Below, one piece after another: positions 1-6,359 of a stretch of DNA of 6,359 nucleotides (position 1 is its first letter; each line of letters begins with the position of its first letter). Origin of the DNA: Lentisphaerota bacterium (GTDB taxonomy: Bacteria; Verrucomicrobiota; Kiritimatiellia; JAAZAB01); NCBI GenBank assembly GCA_016182435.1, contig JACPGN010000247.1:1-6359 (forward strand), written 5' to 3'. The position numbers were made by a program, and so were the translations under genes. A model generated the notes under the pieces. The model was not told the origin of the DNA, ran no database searches, and saw only the letters and a list, made by a program, of their open reading frames with translations.

Positions 1-3000
1 ATGCGCTTGAAGCCGGTAATCTGGTCCACCTCGATCTTCATGGAGACGTTTTCCACAAAGTCGCGGAACTGGATCAGACCCGAGTGCTCGGCGATGATGG
101 GCACGCTGTGCGGTTCCCAGCGAACAAAGACCTGACCCTTGACTACCGCCTCACCCTCATTGAGCGACACCGCCGAGCCTACCACCAGCTGTTGCTGTTC
201 CAGTTCGCGGCCGTCGGCATCGCGAATGACCATGGCGGCGCTCTTGTTGAGCACGATGTTGTTGCCCTGGGCGTCTTTGACCATGCGCGCATCCACAAAA
301 TGCACGGTTCCGGCATTCTTAGCCTTAATCTCCGTTTGGCCCGCGCGAGAACTGGCTGTGCCGCCGATATGGAAAGTCCGCATGGTGAGCTGGGTACCGG
401 GCTCGCCAATTGACTGCGCGGCGATGATCCCCACTGCCGTGCCGAGTTCGACCAGTTTATCGGTGGTTAAATCGCGGCCATAACATTTGGCGCAGGCCCC
501 GCGACGGGTTTCGCAGGTCAGCACACTGCGGATTTTAACGCTTTCAATATCGTCGCGCTCAATGGTTTCAGCATCGGTCTCGCTGATGTCCTGGCCGGAG
601 GCCACCAGGCGCTTCTTGTGGTCGCGCGGATCAACAACGTCCTCGAGCGCCGTGCGGCCGATGATCCGGTGGCTGAGCGGGATTTCCACGGCGCCGCTGA
701 TGGCGGCAACCCTGATACCGTTGAGGGTATTGCAGTCCTGCTCGGTGATAATCACATCCTGGGCCACATCCACCAGCTTGCGGGTGAGGTAGCCGGCGTC
801 GGCGGTCTTCAGCGCCGTATCGGCCAGGCCCTTGCGGGCGCCGTGCGTACTGATGAAGTATTCCAGAACGCTCAGCCCCTCGCGGAAGTTGGAAATAATC
901 GGCCGCTCAATGATTTCGCCGGAGGGCTTGGCCATCAAGCCGCGGATACCGGCCAACTGACGGATCTGCTGGCGGCTGCCGCGCGCGCCCGAGTCCACCA
1001 TCATGTAGAGGGGGTTGGGCGTGCTTTCCGATTGTTTCTGCATGGCCTCGATCATGGTTGCAGCGGTTTCCTCCGTCGCCCGGGTCCAGATGTCAATGAT
1101 CTTGTTGTAGCGCTCGCCTTCGGTAATAATGCCGCGCTGATATTGGCGCTCCACTTCCTTGACCTGCCGCCGCGCCTCTTCAATAATTCGGGGTTTGCCT
1201 TCGGGGGAAATCATGTCAACCAGGCCGATGGAAATCCCGGTCAAAGTGGCATGCTTGAAGCCCAAGTCCTTCAAGGCGTCGAGCACGCGCACGGTTTCAG
1301 CCTGGCCGGCTGCATGGTAGCACTTCCAGATGATCGTGTTCAGCAGCTTCTTGTTAAGGGTCTCATTGATGAACCCGACGGTATGCGGAAACACTCTGTT
1401 AAAGAACACCCGGCCCACCGTGGTGGCGATGACACGCTTGGTGACGTCGCCGTAGACGGTCCTTTCCTTCTTATAATCGGGGTTACGGAGCAGGATCGGG
1501 GTATGGACCTTGACCTGGCCCATGTCGAAGGCATACTGCACCTCGGTGGCGTCCGCCAGGAGCGGCAGATGCCGGCCACTCTCTTCATCGGCTTTGCTCA
1601 GGAATGGTTCATTCCTTGCGGCGCTGGGCCCCATGGTAAGGTAATAAATGCCCAGGGCGATATCCTGAGTCGGGGTCATGATCGGCCGGCCGCTGGAAGG
1701 CGAAAACAGGTTGTTGGTGGAAAGCATCAGCAAGCGCGACTCCAATTGCGCCTCAATCGAGAGCGGCACGTGCACGGCCATCTGGTCGCCGTCAAAGTCC
1801 GCATTGAAGGCTGGGCAGACCAGGGGATGAATCTGGATGGCCTCGCCCTCGATCAGAATCGGCTCGAAGGACTGGACGCTCAAGCGGTGAAGGGTCGGCG
1901 CGCGGTTAAGCATGACCGTGCGGCCCTTGATCACTTCATCCAGCGCATCCCAGACAACGTCGCTTTGGCTTTCGATCATCTTCTTGGCCGCCCGCACGGT
2001 GTGGACGATGCCTTTCTGTTTCAAGCGCCGGATGATGAAGGGTTCAAAGAGCGTTAAAGCCATCTTCTTGGGCAGGCCGCACTGATTGAGGGCCAGTTCG
2101 GGTCCCACCACGATCACGGAGCGGCCCGAATAATCCACGCGTTTACCCAGCAGGTTCTGGCGGAAACGGCCCTGCTTGCCCTTGAGCATATCGCTCAGCG
2201 ATTTAAGCACGCGGTTACCCGCGCCGGTTACCGGCCGGCCATGGCGGCCGTTATCCAGCAGGGCATCCACGGCTTCCTGCAGCATGCGTTTTTCGTTGCG
2301 GATGATGACATCCGGCGTTTTCAAAATAAGCAGATTCTTGAGCCGGTTATTGCGGTTGATCACCCGGCGGTACAAATCGTTCAAGTCCGAGGTGGCAAAG
2401 CGCCCGCCATCCAGGGGCACCAGCGGGCGCAGATCCGGTGGAATCACCGGCAGAACTTCCAGAATCATCCATTCCGGCCGCATGGCATTGAGCCGCATGC
2501 TTTCGATGATTTTCATGCGGTTGGAGATCTTCTTGCGCGTCTGCTGGCTGCGCGTGGTGCTCATCTGCGCTTCGAGCGCGACCATCAGGTCGGCCAGGTC
2601 AAGGCGCTTCATCAGGTCGCGGACGGCTTCCGCCCCCATCTTGGCGTTGAACTCCTCGCCATACAGCTCCTGCGCTTCACGGTACTCTTCCTCGCTGAGA
2701 ATCTGCCTTTCCTTGAGGGGCGTCTTGCCGGGATCAATCACAATGTAATCCTCGTAATACAGAATCCGCTCCAGGCTGCGCGCGGACAAGTCGATCACCA
2801 GCCCGATGCGGCTGGGCGTGCACTTGTAAAACCAGATGTGCGAGACCGGCACGGCCAGCTCGATATGGCCGAGCCGCTCGCGGCGCACGCGCGAGAGCGT
2901 CACTTCCACGCCGCAGCGGTCGCAGATCACGCCTTTATGCTTGATGCGTTTGTACTTCCCGCAACTGCATTCCCAATCCCGCTGTGGGCCGAAAATCCGC

Positions 3001-3179
3001 TCGCAGAAAAGGCCGCCGCGTTCCGGCTTGTAGGTGCGGTAGTTGACGGTCTCCGGGTTTTTCACCTCCCCGAAACTCCATGATCGGACGGTCTCGGGCG
3101 AGGCCAGGGCGATATGCACCGCGTCAAAAGCGGTGGTTTTGTAACTTTCCTGGCTTCCTCGGCTACTGATGGTTTCCAT
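1..3179 (-). CDS. rpoC: DNA-directed RNA polymerase subunit beta', 3'-partial (N-terminal 1059 residues)
   Basis: Catalytic beta' subunit of RNA polymerase. The frame is open from ATG 3179 to the window edge; roughly a quarter of the protein (rest of the trigger-loop insert, jaw and C-terminal clamp) lies beyond position 1. Visible in order: [16 protein letters not shown] (24-39); first zinc site C71, C73, C86, C89; [19 protein letters not shown] (337-355); catalytic [12 protein letters not shown] with Mg-binding D461, D463 and D465; bridge-helix region [19 protein letters not shown] (780-798); second zinc site C816, C889, C896, C899; trigger-loop N-half [16 protein letters not shown] with M933, R934 and H937; then an SI3-like insert from about 943 to the edge. 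The start at 3179 is preferred because FDA sits at residues 18-20 as in E. coli (17-19) and AGGAG lies 4 bases upstream. A second in-frame ATG at 3242 would add 21 residues encoded by a repeat. Identity is certain; the start is fairly sure. Confidence 0.98.
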   Translation of the reverse strand, partial: METISSRGSQESYKTTAFDAVHIALASPETVRSWSFGEVKNPETVNYRTYKPERGGLFCERIFGPQRDWECSCGKYKRIKHKGVICDRCGVEVTLSRVRRERLGHIELAVPVSHIWFYKCTPSRIGLVIDLSARSLERILYYEDYIVIDPGKTPLKERQILSEEEYREAQELYGEEFNAKMGAEAVRDLMKRLDLADLMVALEAQMSTTRSQQTRKKISNRMKIIESMRLNAMRPEWMILEVLPVIPPDLRPLVPLDGGRFATSDLNDLYRRVINRNNRLKNLLILKTPDVIIRNEKRMLQEAVDALLDNGRHGRPVTGAGNRVLKSLSDMLKGKQGRFRQNLLGKRVDYSGRSVIVVGPELALNQCGLPKKMALTLFEPFIIRRLKQKGIVHTVRAAKKMIESQSDVVWDALDEVIKGRTVMLNRAPTLHRLSVQSFEPILIEGEAIQIHPLVCPAFNADFDGDQMAVHVPLSIEAQLESRLLMLSTNNLFSPSSGRPIMTPTQDIALGIYYLTMGPSAARNEPFLSKADEESGRHLPLLADATEVQYAFDMGQVKVHTPILLRNPDYKKERTVYGDVTKRVIATTVGRVFFNRVFPHTVGFINETLNKKLLNTIIWKCYHAAGQAETVRVLDALKDLGFKHATLTGISIGLVDMISPEGKPRIIEEARRQVKEVERQYQRGIITEGERYNKIIDIWTRATEETAATMIEAMQKQSESTPNPLYMMVDSGARGSRQQIRQLAGIRGLMAKPSGEIIERPIISNFREGLSVLEYFISTHGARKGLADTALKTADAGYLTRKLVDVAQDVIITEQDCNTLNGIRVAAISGAVEIPLSHRIIGRTALEDVVDPRDHKKRLVASGQDISETDAETIERDDIESVKIRSVLTCETRRGACAKCYGRDLTTDKLVELGTAVGIIAAQSIGEPGTQLTMRTFHIGGTASSRAGQTEIKAKNAGTVHFVDARMVKDAQGNNIVLNKSAAMVIRDADGRELEQQQLVVGSAVSLNEGEAVVKGQVFVRWEPHSVPIIAEHSGLIQFRDFVENVSMKIEVDQITGFKR

Positions 3180-3183
3180 ACTG

Positions 3184-3188
3184 CTCCT
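3184..3188 (-). promoter_or_regulatory. Ribosome binding site of rpoC (preferred start)
   Basis: On the minus strand AGGAG lies four bases before ATG 3179-3177. The spacing is short but workable. It sits only three bases after the foot of a perfect 9-bp inverted repeat (3192-3211), so it remains accessible when that hairpin forms. It supports the start that gives an RpoC N-terminus of family-typical length. Confidence 0.75.
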
Positions 3189-3189
3189 A

Positions 3190-3215
3190 ATGGCCTCAGC
3201 AAGCTGAGGCCCTAC
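3190..3215 (-). repeat. REP-like unit A (minus orientation)
   Basis: Read on the minus strand: GTAG (3215-3212), stem GGCCTCAGC (3211-3203), TT, stem GCTGAGGCC (3200-3192), then AT. The nine-base arms are perfect complements. With only TT between them, the real hairpin probably has eight pairs and a four-base loop. It lies just upstream of the rpoC Shine-Dalgarno sequence. No U-tract follows in the direction of transcription, so it is not a classical terminator. Confidence 0.65.
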
Positions 3216-3242
3216 GTAGGGCGCGACCTCGTGTCGCGCCAT
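3216..3242 (+). repeat. REP-like unit B (plus orientation)
   Basis: Read on the plus strand: GTAG (3216-3219), stem GGCGCGAC (3220-3227), loop CTCGT (3228-3232), stem GTCGCGCC (3233-3240), then AT. The arms are perfect eight-base complements. The stem sequence differs from unit A, but the GTAGGGC head and GCCAT tail are shared. In the rpoB-rpoC transcript it would form first, 18 bases after the rpoB stop. Its GCCAT tail, read on the minus strand, supplies the alternative rpoC ATG. Confidence 0.65.
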
Positions 3243-3246
3243 TTTA

Positions 3247-3252
3247 TCCTTT
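3247..3252 (-). promoter_or_regulatory. Possible alternative ribosome binding site for an extended rpoC
   Basis: On the minus strand AAAGGA is followed by four bases and ATG at 3242-3240. It begins 6 bases after the rpoB stop codon, an arrangement suited to ribosome reinitiation after rpoB. The ATG is in frame with rpoC (63 bases, 21 codons, no stop) and reads through the repeat pair. Whether it is used cannot be told from the sequence; family length favours the downstream start. Confidence 0.35.
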
Positions 3253-3258
3253 GAGCAC

Positions 3259-6200
3259 TTAGCGCAGGGCCTTTTCCCCGATGCTGTGCAAGCGGACATC
3301 CAGGCCCAGACTCTGCAGTTCCTTGATCAACACGTTGAATGACTCCGGCATGCCGGGCTCGATGATATTCTCGCCTTTGACGATGGCTTCATAAATGCGC
3401 GTGCGGCCGGCCACATCGTCGCTCTTGACGGTCAGAATTTCCTGGAGGGCATAGGCCGCGGCATAAGCTTCCAGGGCCCAGACTTCCATTTCGCCAAAAC
3501 GCTGGCCGCCGTACTGGGCCTTGCCGCCCAGCGGTTGCTGGGTTACCAGCGAATAAGGCCCGACGGCGCGCGCATGGATTTTGTCGCTGACCAGGTGGTG
3601 CAGTTTGCAGATGTAAATCACCCCGACCGTCACCGGCTGGGCGAAGCTCTCGCCCGTGCGGCCGTCGCGCAGCCAGGTCTTACCCGATTCCGGCAGGCCG
3701 GCTTCCTTCATTTTTTTGCTGAGGCTTGCCTCCGAAATGCCGTCAAAGATCGGCGTGGTCACCCGCAGGCCCAATTTCTGGCAAACCCAGCCCAACTGGG
3801 TTTCCAGGAGCTGACCGACGTTCATGCGCGAAGGCACCCCCAGGGGGTTGAGCAATATGTCCACCGGCGTGCCATCCGGCAGGAACGGCATGTCTTCATC
3901 CTTTACAATCCGCGCCACGACGCCCTTGTTGCCATGCCGGCCGGCCATTTTATCGCCGACTTCCAGCCGCTTTTTGCTGGCAATATAGACCTTGACCTGC
4001 TTAATGATGCCGTCCTCGGCATATTCGCCGCTGGAGATATGACTGAGGGCGTCATCGCGCTGCCGCTCAATTTCCGAAAATTTGCTCGCATGTTCATTGA
4101 TGATCCCCTGGATGCGCTCCTGGATCGGGCTGGGATCAATCTCAACGTGCTCCCAGCCCGCCGCTAATTTGCGCAGCAGGAACTTGGTGATTTTGCGATT
4201 GGCCGGAATGATAATCTCGCCGGTCTCCACGTTGACCACGTCCAGCGGGATCTTCTCGCCCAGGAGCACATTGCTGAGCGCCTCGGTGAGCTGATCGGTA
4301 AGTTGCTGTTTCTTGGCCTTATATTCCTCGTCAATTTGCTTCATCTCCTGGCGGCGGGCCTTGACGGTTAACTGCTCCCTGGTCACCCGTTGCTGGGCCG
4401 AGGCGCTGACTTCCATCACGATACCTTCCGTGCCGCTGGGAACGGTCAGCGAAGTGTCGCGCACGTCAGCGGCTTTCTCGCCAAAGATCGCCCGCAGCAG
4501 GCGCTCCTCCGGGGCCAGTTCGGTCTCGACCTTGGGCGTGACCTTGCCGACCAGAATAGCGCCGGGTTTGACCTCGGCCCCGATGCGGATGACGCCGTCA
4601 GTGCCGAGATTCCTGAGCGCGTCTTCGCCCACGTTGGGAATATCGCGGGTAATCTCCTCGGGGCCCAACTTGGTGTCCCGGGCGCTGGCCTCGAACTTTT
4701 CAACATGGAGCGAGGTAAAGACATCTTCGCGCACGATGCGCTCGCTGATCAGAATGGCGTCTTCAAAATTGTAGCCGCACCACGGCATATAGGCCACCAG
4801 GACGTTGCGGCCAATGGCCAGGTCGCCGCCGGCGGTATTCGGGCCGTCGGCCAGCACCATGCCGCGGGTTACCCGTTGGCCCTGCTTGACGATCGGCTTC
4901 TGGTTCATGCAGGTGCCCGCATTCGAGCGCATGAATTTGCGCAGTTGATACATCTGCGTTTTAACCCCGCTTTTCGGCCGCTTCTTCGGCAACTTGCCGT
5001 CCGGGGTGACAATGACCTTGGTGGCCGATACATAGGCAACCCGGCCGGGCTCCGTGGCGGTAACCATGACCCGCGAATCCAGGGCCACCCGGGACTCCAA
5101 GCCGGTGCCCACGTAGGAAGCTTCTGAGCGGATCAAGGGCACGGCCTGGCGCATCATGTTCGAGCCCATCAGCGCGCGGTTGGCGTCATCGTGCTCCAGG
5201 AAGGGAATCAGGCCCGCGGCCACACTGACCACCTGCTTCGGCGAGGCATCCATGTATTGGACGGTATCCCTGGGCTTTTCCAGGAACTCGCCGCGATAGC
5301 GCACGGAGACATTGTCTTCGGTAAAATGCCCCTTCTCATCCACCGGGGCATTGGCCTGGGCAATGACGTAATTTTCATCGCGATCCGCCGTCAGGTACTC
5401 AACTTTGTCGGTCACGCAACCGTTTTCCACCTTGCGGTAGGGCGTCTCGATGAAGCCAAAATCATTGACCCGCGCGTAAGAGCCCAGGGAGGAGATCAGC
5501 CCGATATTCGGCCCTTCCGGCGTTTCAATCGGGCAAATGCGGCCATAGTGGCTGCTGTGCACGTCACGGACTTCAAAGCCCGCGCGCTCGCGGCTCAATC
5601 CGCCGGGGCCCAGCGCGCTGAGGCGGCGCTTATGGGTAAGTTCCGAAAGCGGGTTGGTCTGGTCCATGAACTGGCTGAGCTGGCTGCGCGCGAAAAAGTC
5701 TTGCACCGAGGCCGAGAGACTCTTGGGATTAATCAGCCGCTGCGGCGAAATTTTCTCAATGGCCGAATCCATGAACACCATGCGCTCGCGCAGAGTGCGC
5801 TGGGTCCGCGCCAGACCCAGCCGGCACTGGTTCTCCACGAGTTCGCCGACCGTGCGCAGCCGGCGGCTGCCCAGGTGGTCAATATCATCCACCAGACCCT
5901 GCCCGCGGGTCAGGTTGATCAGATAGCGCAGCGCCTCCACCACGTCCTCGTTGTCGAGCATGCGCAGGTCCTTTTCCTTTTTAAGCCCCAGCTTCTGATT
6001 AATTTTATAGCGGCCCACCCGCCCGAGGTCAAAACGGCGTGGATCAAAAAAGAGGTTCTTCAGCATCTGGCGGGCGTTACTGACCGTGGGCGGATCGCCG
6101 GGGCGCAGCTTTCTGAAAAGGTCCTTGAGGGCCTCTTCCTCGGAATTGGTCTGATCCTTCTGGATGTTGCGCAGGAAAAGCCCGTTGTCCCAGGAAACAT

Positions 6201-6359
6201 CCACTACCTCTACGGTGGCGAACTTGGCTGTGATCATTTGCTTGATCAGATTGCTCGTGAGCGGGTCATAGCGGCGGCCCAGGATCGCCTGGCTCTCGAG
6301 GTCAATAACATCTTCCTTGAGCGCGCGGGCGGAGAGCTTTTCCTCGTCAAGCTCGCCGC
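3259..6359 (-). CDS. rpoB: DNA-directed RNA polymerase subunit beta, 5'-partial (C-terminal 1032 residues)
   Basis: Beta subunit of core RNA polymerase, the cytoplasmic transcription enzyme. The 5' end lies outside the window: the frame stays open for 40 codons above the ATG at 6237, so that ATG is an internal Met. By alignment with E. coli from memory, about 280 N-terminal residues are missing. Numbering from the first complete codon (6357), the order is: the end of an SI1-like insert (about 1-70); LRPGDPPT (84-91); the rifampicin region SQLSQFMDQ to SALGPGG (226-253); [17 protein letters not shown] (272-288); [13 protein letters not shown] (528-540); the flap region with [10 protein letters not shown] (620-629); a charged, coiled-coil-like SI2-position insert (about 655-785); [12 protein letters not shown] (801-812) with lysines matching E. 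coli K1065 and K1073; and [22 protein letters not shown] (944-965), which forms part of the clamp contact with beta'. The C-terminus [21 protein letters not shown] is typical and the stop is TAA at 3261-3259. rpoC follows 79 bases downstream, presumably in the same operon. Identity is certain. Confidence 0.99.
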   Translation of the reverse strand, partial: GELDEEKLSARALKEDVIDLESQAILGRRYDPLTSNLIKQMITAKFATVEVVDVSWDNGLFLRNIQKDQTNSEEEALKDLFRKLRPGDPPTVSNARQMLKNLFFDPRRFDLGRVGRYKINQKLGLKKEKDLRMLDNEDVVEALRYLINLTRGQGLVDDIDHLGSRRLRTVGELVENQCRLGLARTQRTLRERMVFMDSAIEKISPQRLINPKSLSASVQDFFARSQLSQFMDQTNPLSELTHKRRLSALGPGGLSRERAGFEVRDVHSSHYGRICPIETPEGPNIGLISSLGSYARVNDFGFIETPYRKVENGCVTDKVEYLTADRDENYVIAQANAPVDEKGHFTEDNVSVRYRGEFLEKPRDTVQYMDASPKQVVSVAAGLIPFLEHDDANRALMGSNMMRQAVPLIRSEASYVGTGLESRVALDSRVMVTATEPGRVAYVSATKVIVTPDGKLPKKRPKSGVKTQMYQLRKFMRSNAGTCMNQKPIVKQGQRVTRGMVLADGPNTAGGDLAIGRNVLVAYMPWCGYNFEDAILISERIVREDVFTSLHVEKFEASARDTKLGPEEITRDIPNVGEDALRNLGTDGVIRIGAEVKPGAILVGKVTPKVETELAPEERLLRAIFGEKAADVRDTSLTVPSGTEGIVMEVSASAQQRVTREQLTVKARRQEMKQIDEEYKAKKQQLTDQLTEALSNVLLGEKIPLDVVNVETGEIIIPANRKITKFLLRKLAAGWEHVEIDPSPIQERIQGIINEHASKFSEIERQRDDALSHISSGEYAEDGIIKQVKVYIASKKRLEVGDKMAGRHGNKGVVARIVKDEDMPFLPDGTPVDILLNPLGVPSRMNVGQLLETQLGWVCQKLGLRVTTPIFDGISEASLSKKMKEAGLPESGKTWLRDGRTGESFAQPVTVGVIYICKLHHLVSDKIHARAVGPYSLVTQQPLGGKAQYGGQRFGEMEVWALEAYAAAYALQEILTVKSDDVAGRTRIYEAIVKGENIIEPGMPESFNVLIKELQSLGLDVRLHSIGEKALR

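Larger units (their letters stand above)
3189..3243. repeat. BIME-like composite: two REP-type hairpins head to head between rpoB and rpoC
   Basis: The element fills most of the intergenic gap. Two hairpin units face away from a central junction at 3215/3216, which lies inside a perfect 14-base palindrome (3209-3222, GCCCTACGTAGGGC). The outer ends are the inverted repeats AATGGC (3189-3194) and GCCATT (3238-3243). Each unit reads GTAG, then a GC-rich stem-loop opening GGC and closing GCC, then AT. A GTAG or GGAG tetranucleotide at the foot of a hairpin, with units paired in inverse orientation, is the known layout of REP/BIME elements acted on by RAYT (TnpA-REP) transposases. The structure is read directly; membership of a dispersed family is inference, since only one copy lies in this window. 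It could instead be a local RNA-processing structure. Confidence 0.7.

Noticed and set aside
618..2057. A 479-codon open frame on the plus strand, antisense to rpoC, which could be mistaken for a gene.
   Set aside because: It is in exact codon register with rpoC on the opposite strand, so a stop appears only where rpoC uses TTA, CTA or TCA, which are rare here. The translation resembles no family and the sense strand is unmistakably rpoC.
2241..3083. A 280-codon plus-strand open frame over the start half of rpoC.
   Set aside because: Same codon-register antisense effect; the region encodes RpoC zinc-site and clamp residues on the minus strand.
1..3179. Possible frameshift or pseudogene in rpoC.
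   Set aside because: Manual translation gives 1059 uninterrupted codons with catalytic and zinc residues at family-typical positions; the gene is intact within the window.
3192..3240. Intrinsic terminator between rpoB and rpoC.
   Set aside because: In the direction of transcription neither hairpin is followed by a U-tract, and termination here would cut off rpoC. The short T-rich stretch (ATTTTAT) lies on the plus-strand side of unit B, where no gene ends.
3535..5127. Two plus-strand open frames (3535-4167 and 4390-5127) antisense to rpoB.
   Set aside because: Both are in codon register with rpoB and reflect avoidance of TTA, CTA and TCA codons; there is no recognisable protein and no sign of a separate gene.
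6235..6237. ATG at 6237 as the start of rpoB.
   Set aside because: The frame remains open for 40 codons upstream to the window edge with RpoB-like sequence (SI1 region), and the protein would lack its essential N-terminal lobe. It is an internal methionine.

Overview
The window lies inside the RNA polymerase operon of a bacterium. All recognisable coding sequence is on the minus strand: the distal three quarters of rpoB (beta subunit; its 5' end lies beyond position 6359), a 79-base intergenic gap, then the proximal three quarters of rpoC (beta' subunit; it runs off the window at position 1). Both reading frames stay open without frameshift or internal stop. I translated rpoC by hand through all 1059 complete codons, and the catalytic and zinc-binding motifs fall in register with E. 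coli numbering to within one or two residues.

Organism: RpoB carries inserts at the positions of E. coli SI1 and SI2, and RpoC carries an SI3-type insert in the trigger loop, so this is a Gram-negative-type polymerase and not a Firmicute or actinobacterial one. The wording of several conserved blocks (for example the [17 protein letters not shown] stretch and the [22 protein letters not shown] block) reminds me of the Planctomycetes-Verrucomicrobia-Chlamydiae group, with Verrucomicrobiota or Lentisphaerota most likely. That placement is inference from remembered sequences, not a search. Base composition is moderately GC-rich and even across the window, with no sign of horizontal transfer in the genes.

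Layout: 6359 to 3259 is rpoB, 3258 to 3180 is the rpoB-rpoC gap, and 3179 to 1 is rpoC. The products assemble as the catalytic core of RNA polymerase. RpoB supplies the rifampicin-pocket region and the lysines near the active site. RpoC supplies the NADFDGD magnesium-binding loop, bridge helix and trigger loop. No promoter or classical terminator is visible, and the plus strand holds only antisense shadows.

The one non-housekeeping signal is in the gap. Two short hairpins lie head to head, each preceded by GTAG and each ending GCCAT. This is the architecture of REP/BIME elements mobilised by RAYT-type transposases. The element has also created a second, in-frame, Shine-Dalgarno-preceded ATG that would extend RpoC by 21 residues read entirely through the repeat. 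I see no other novel system here.
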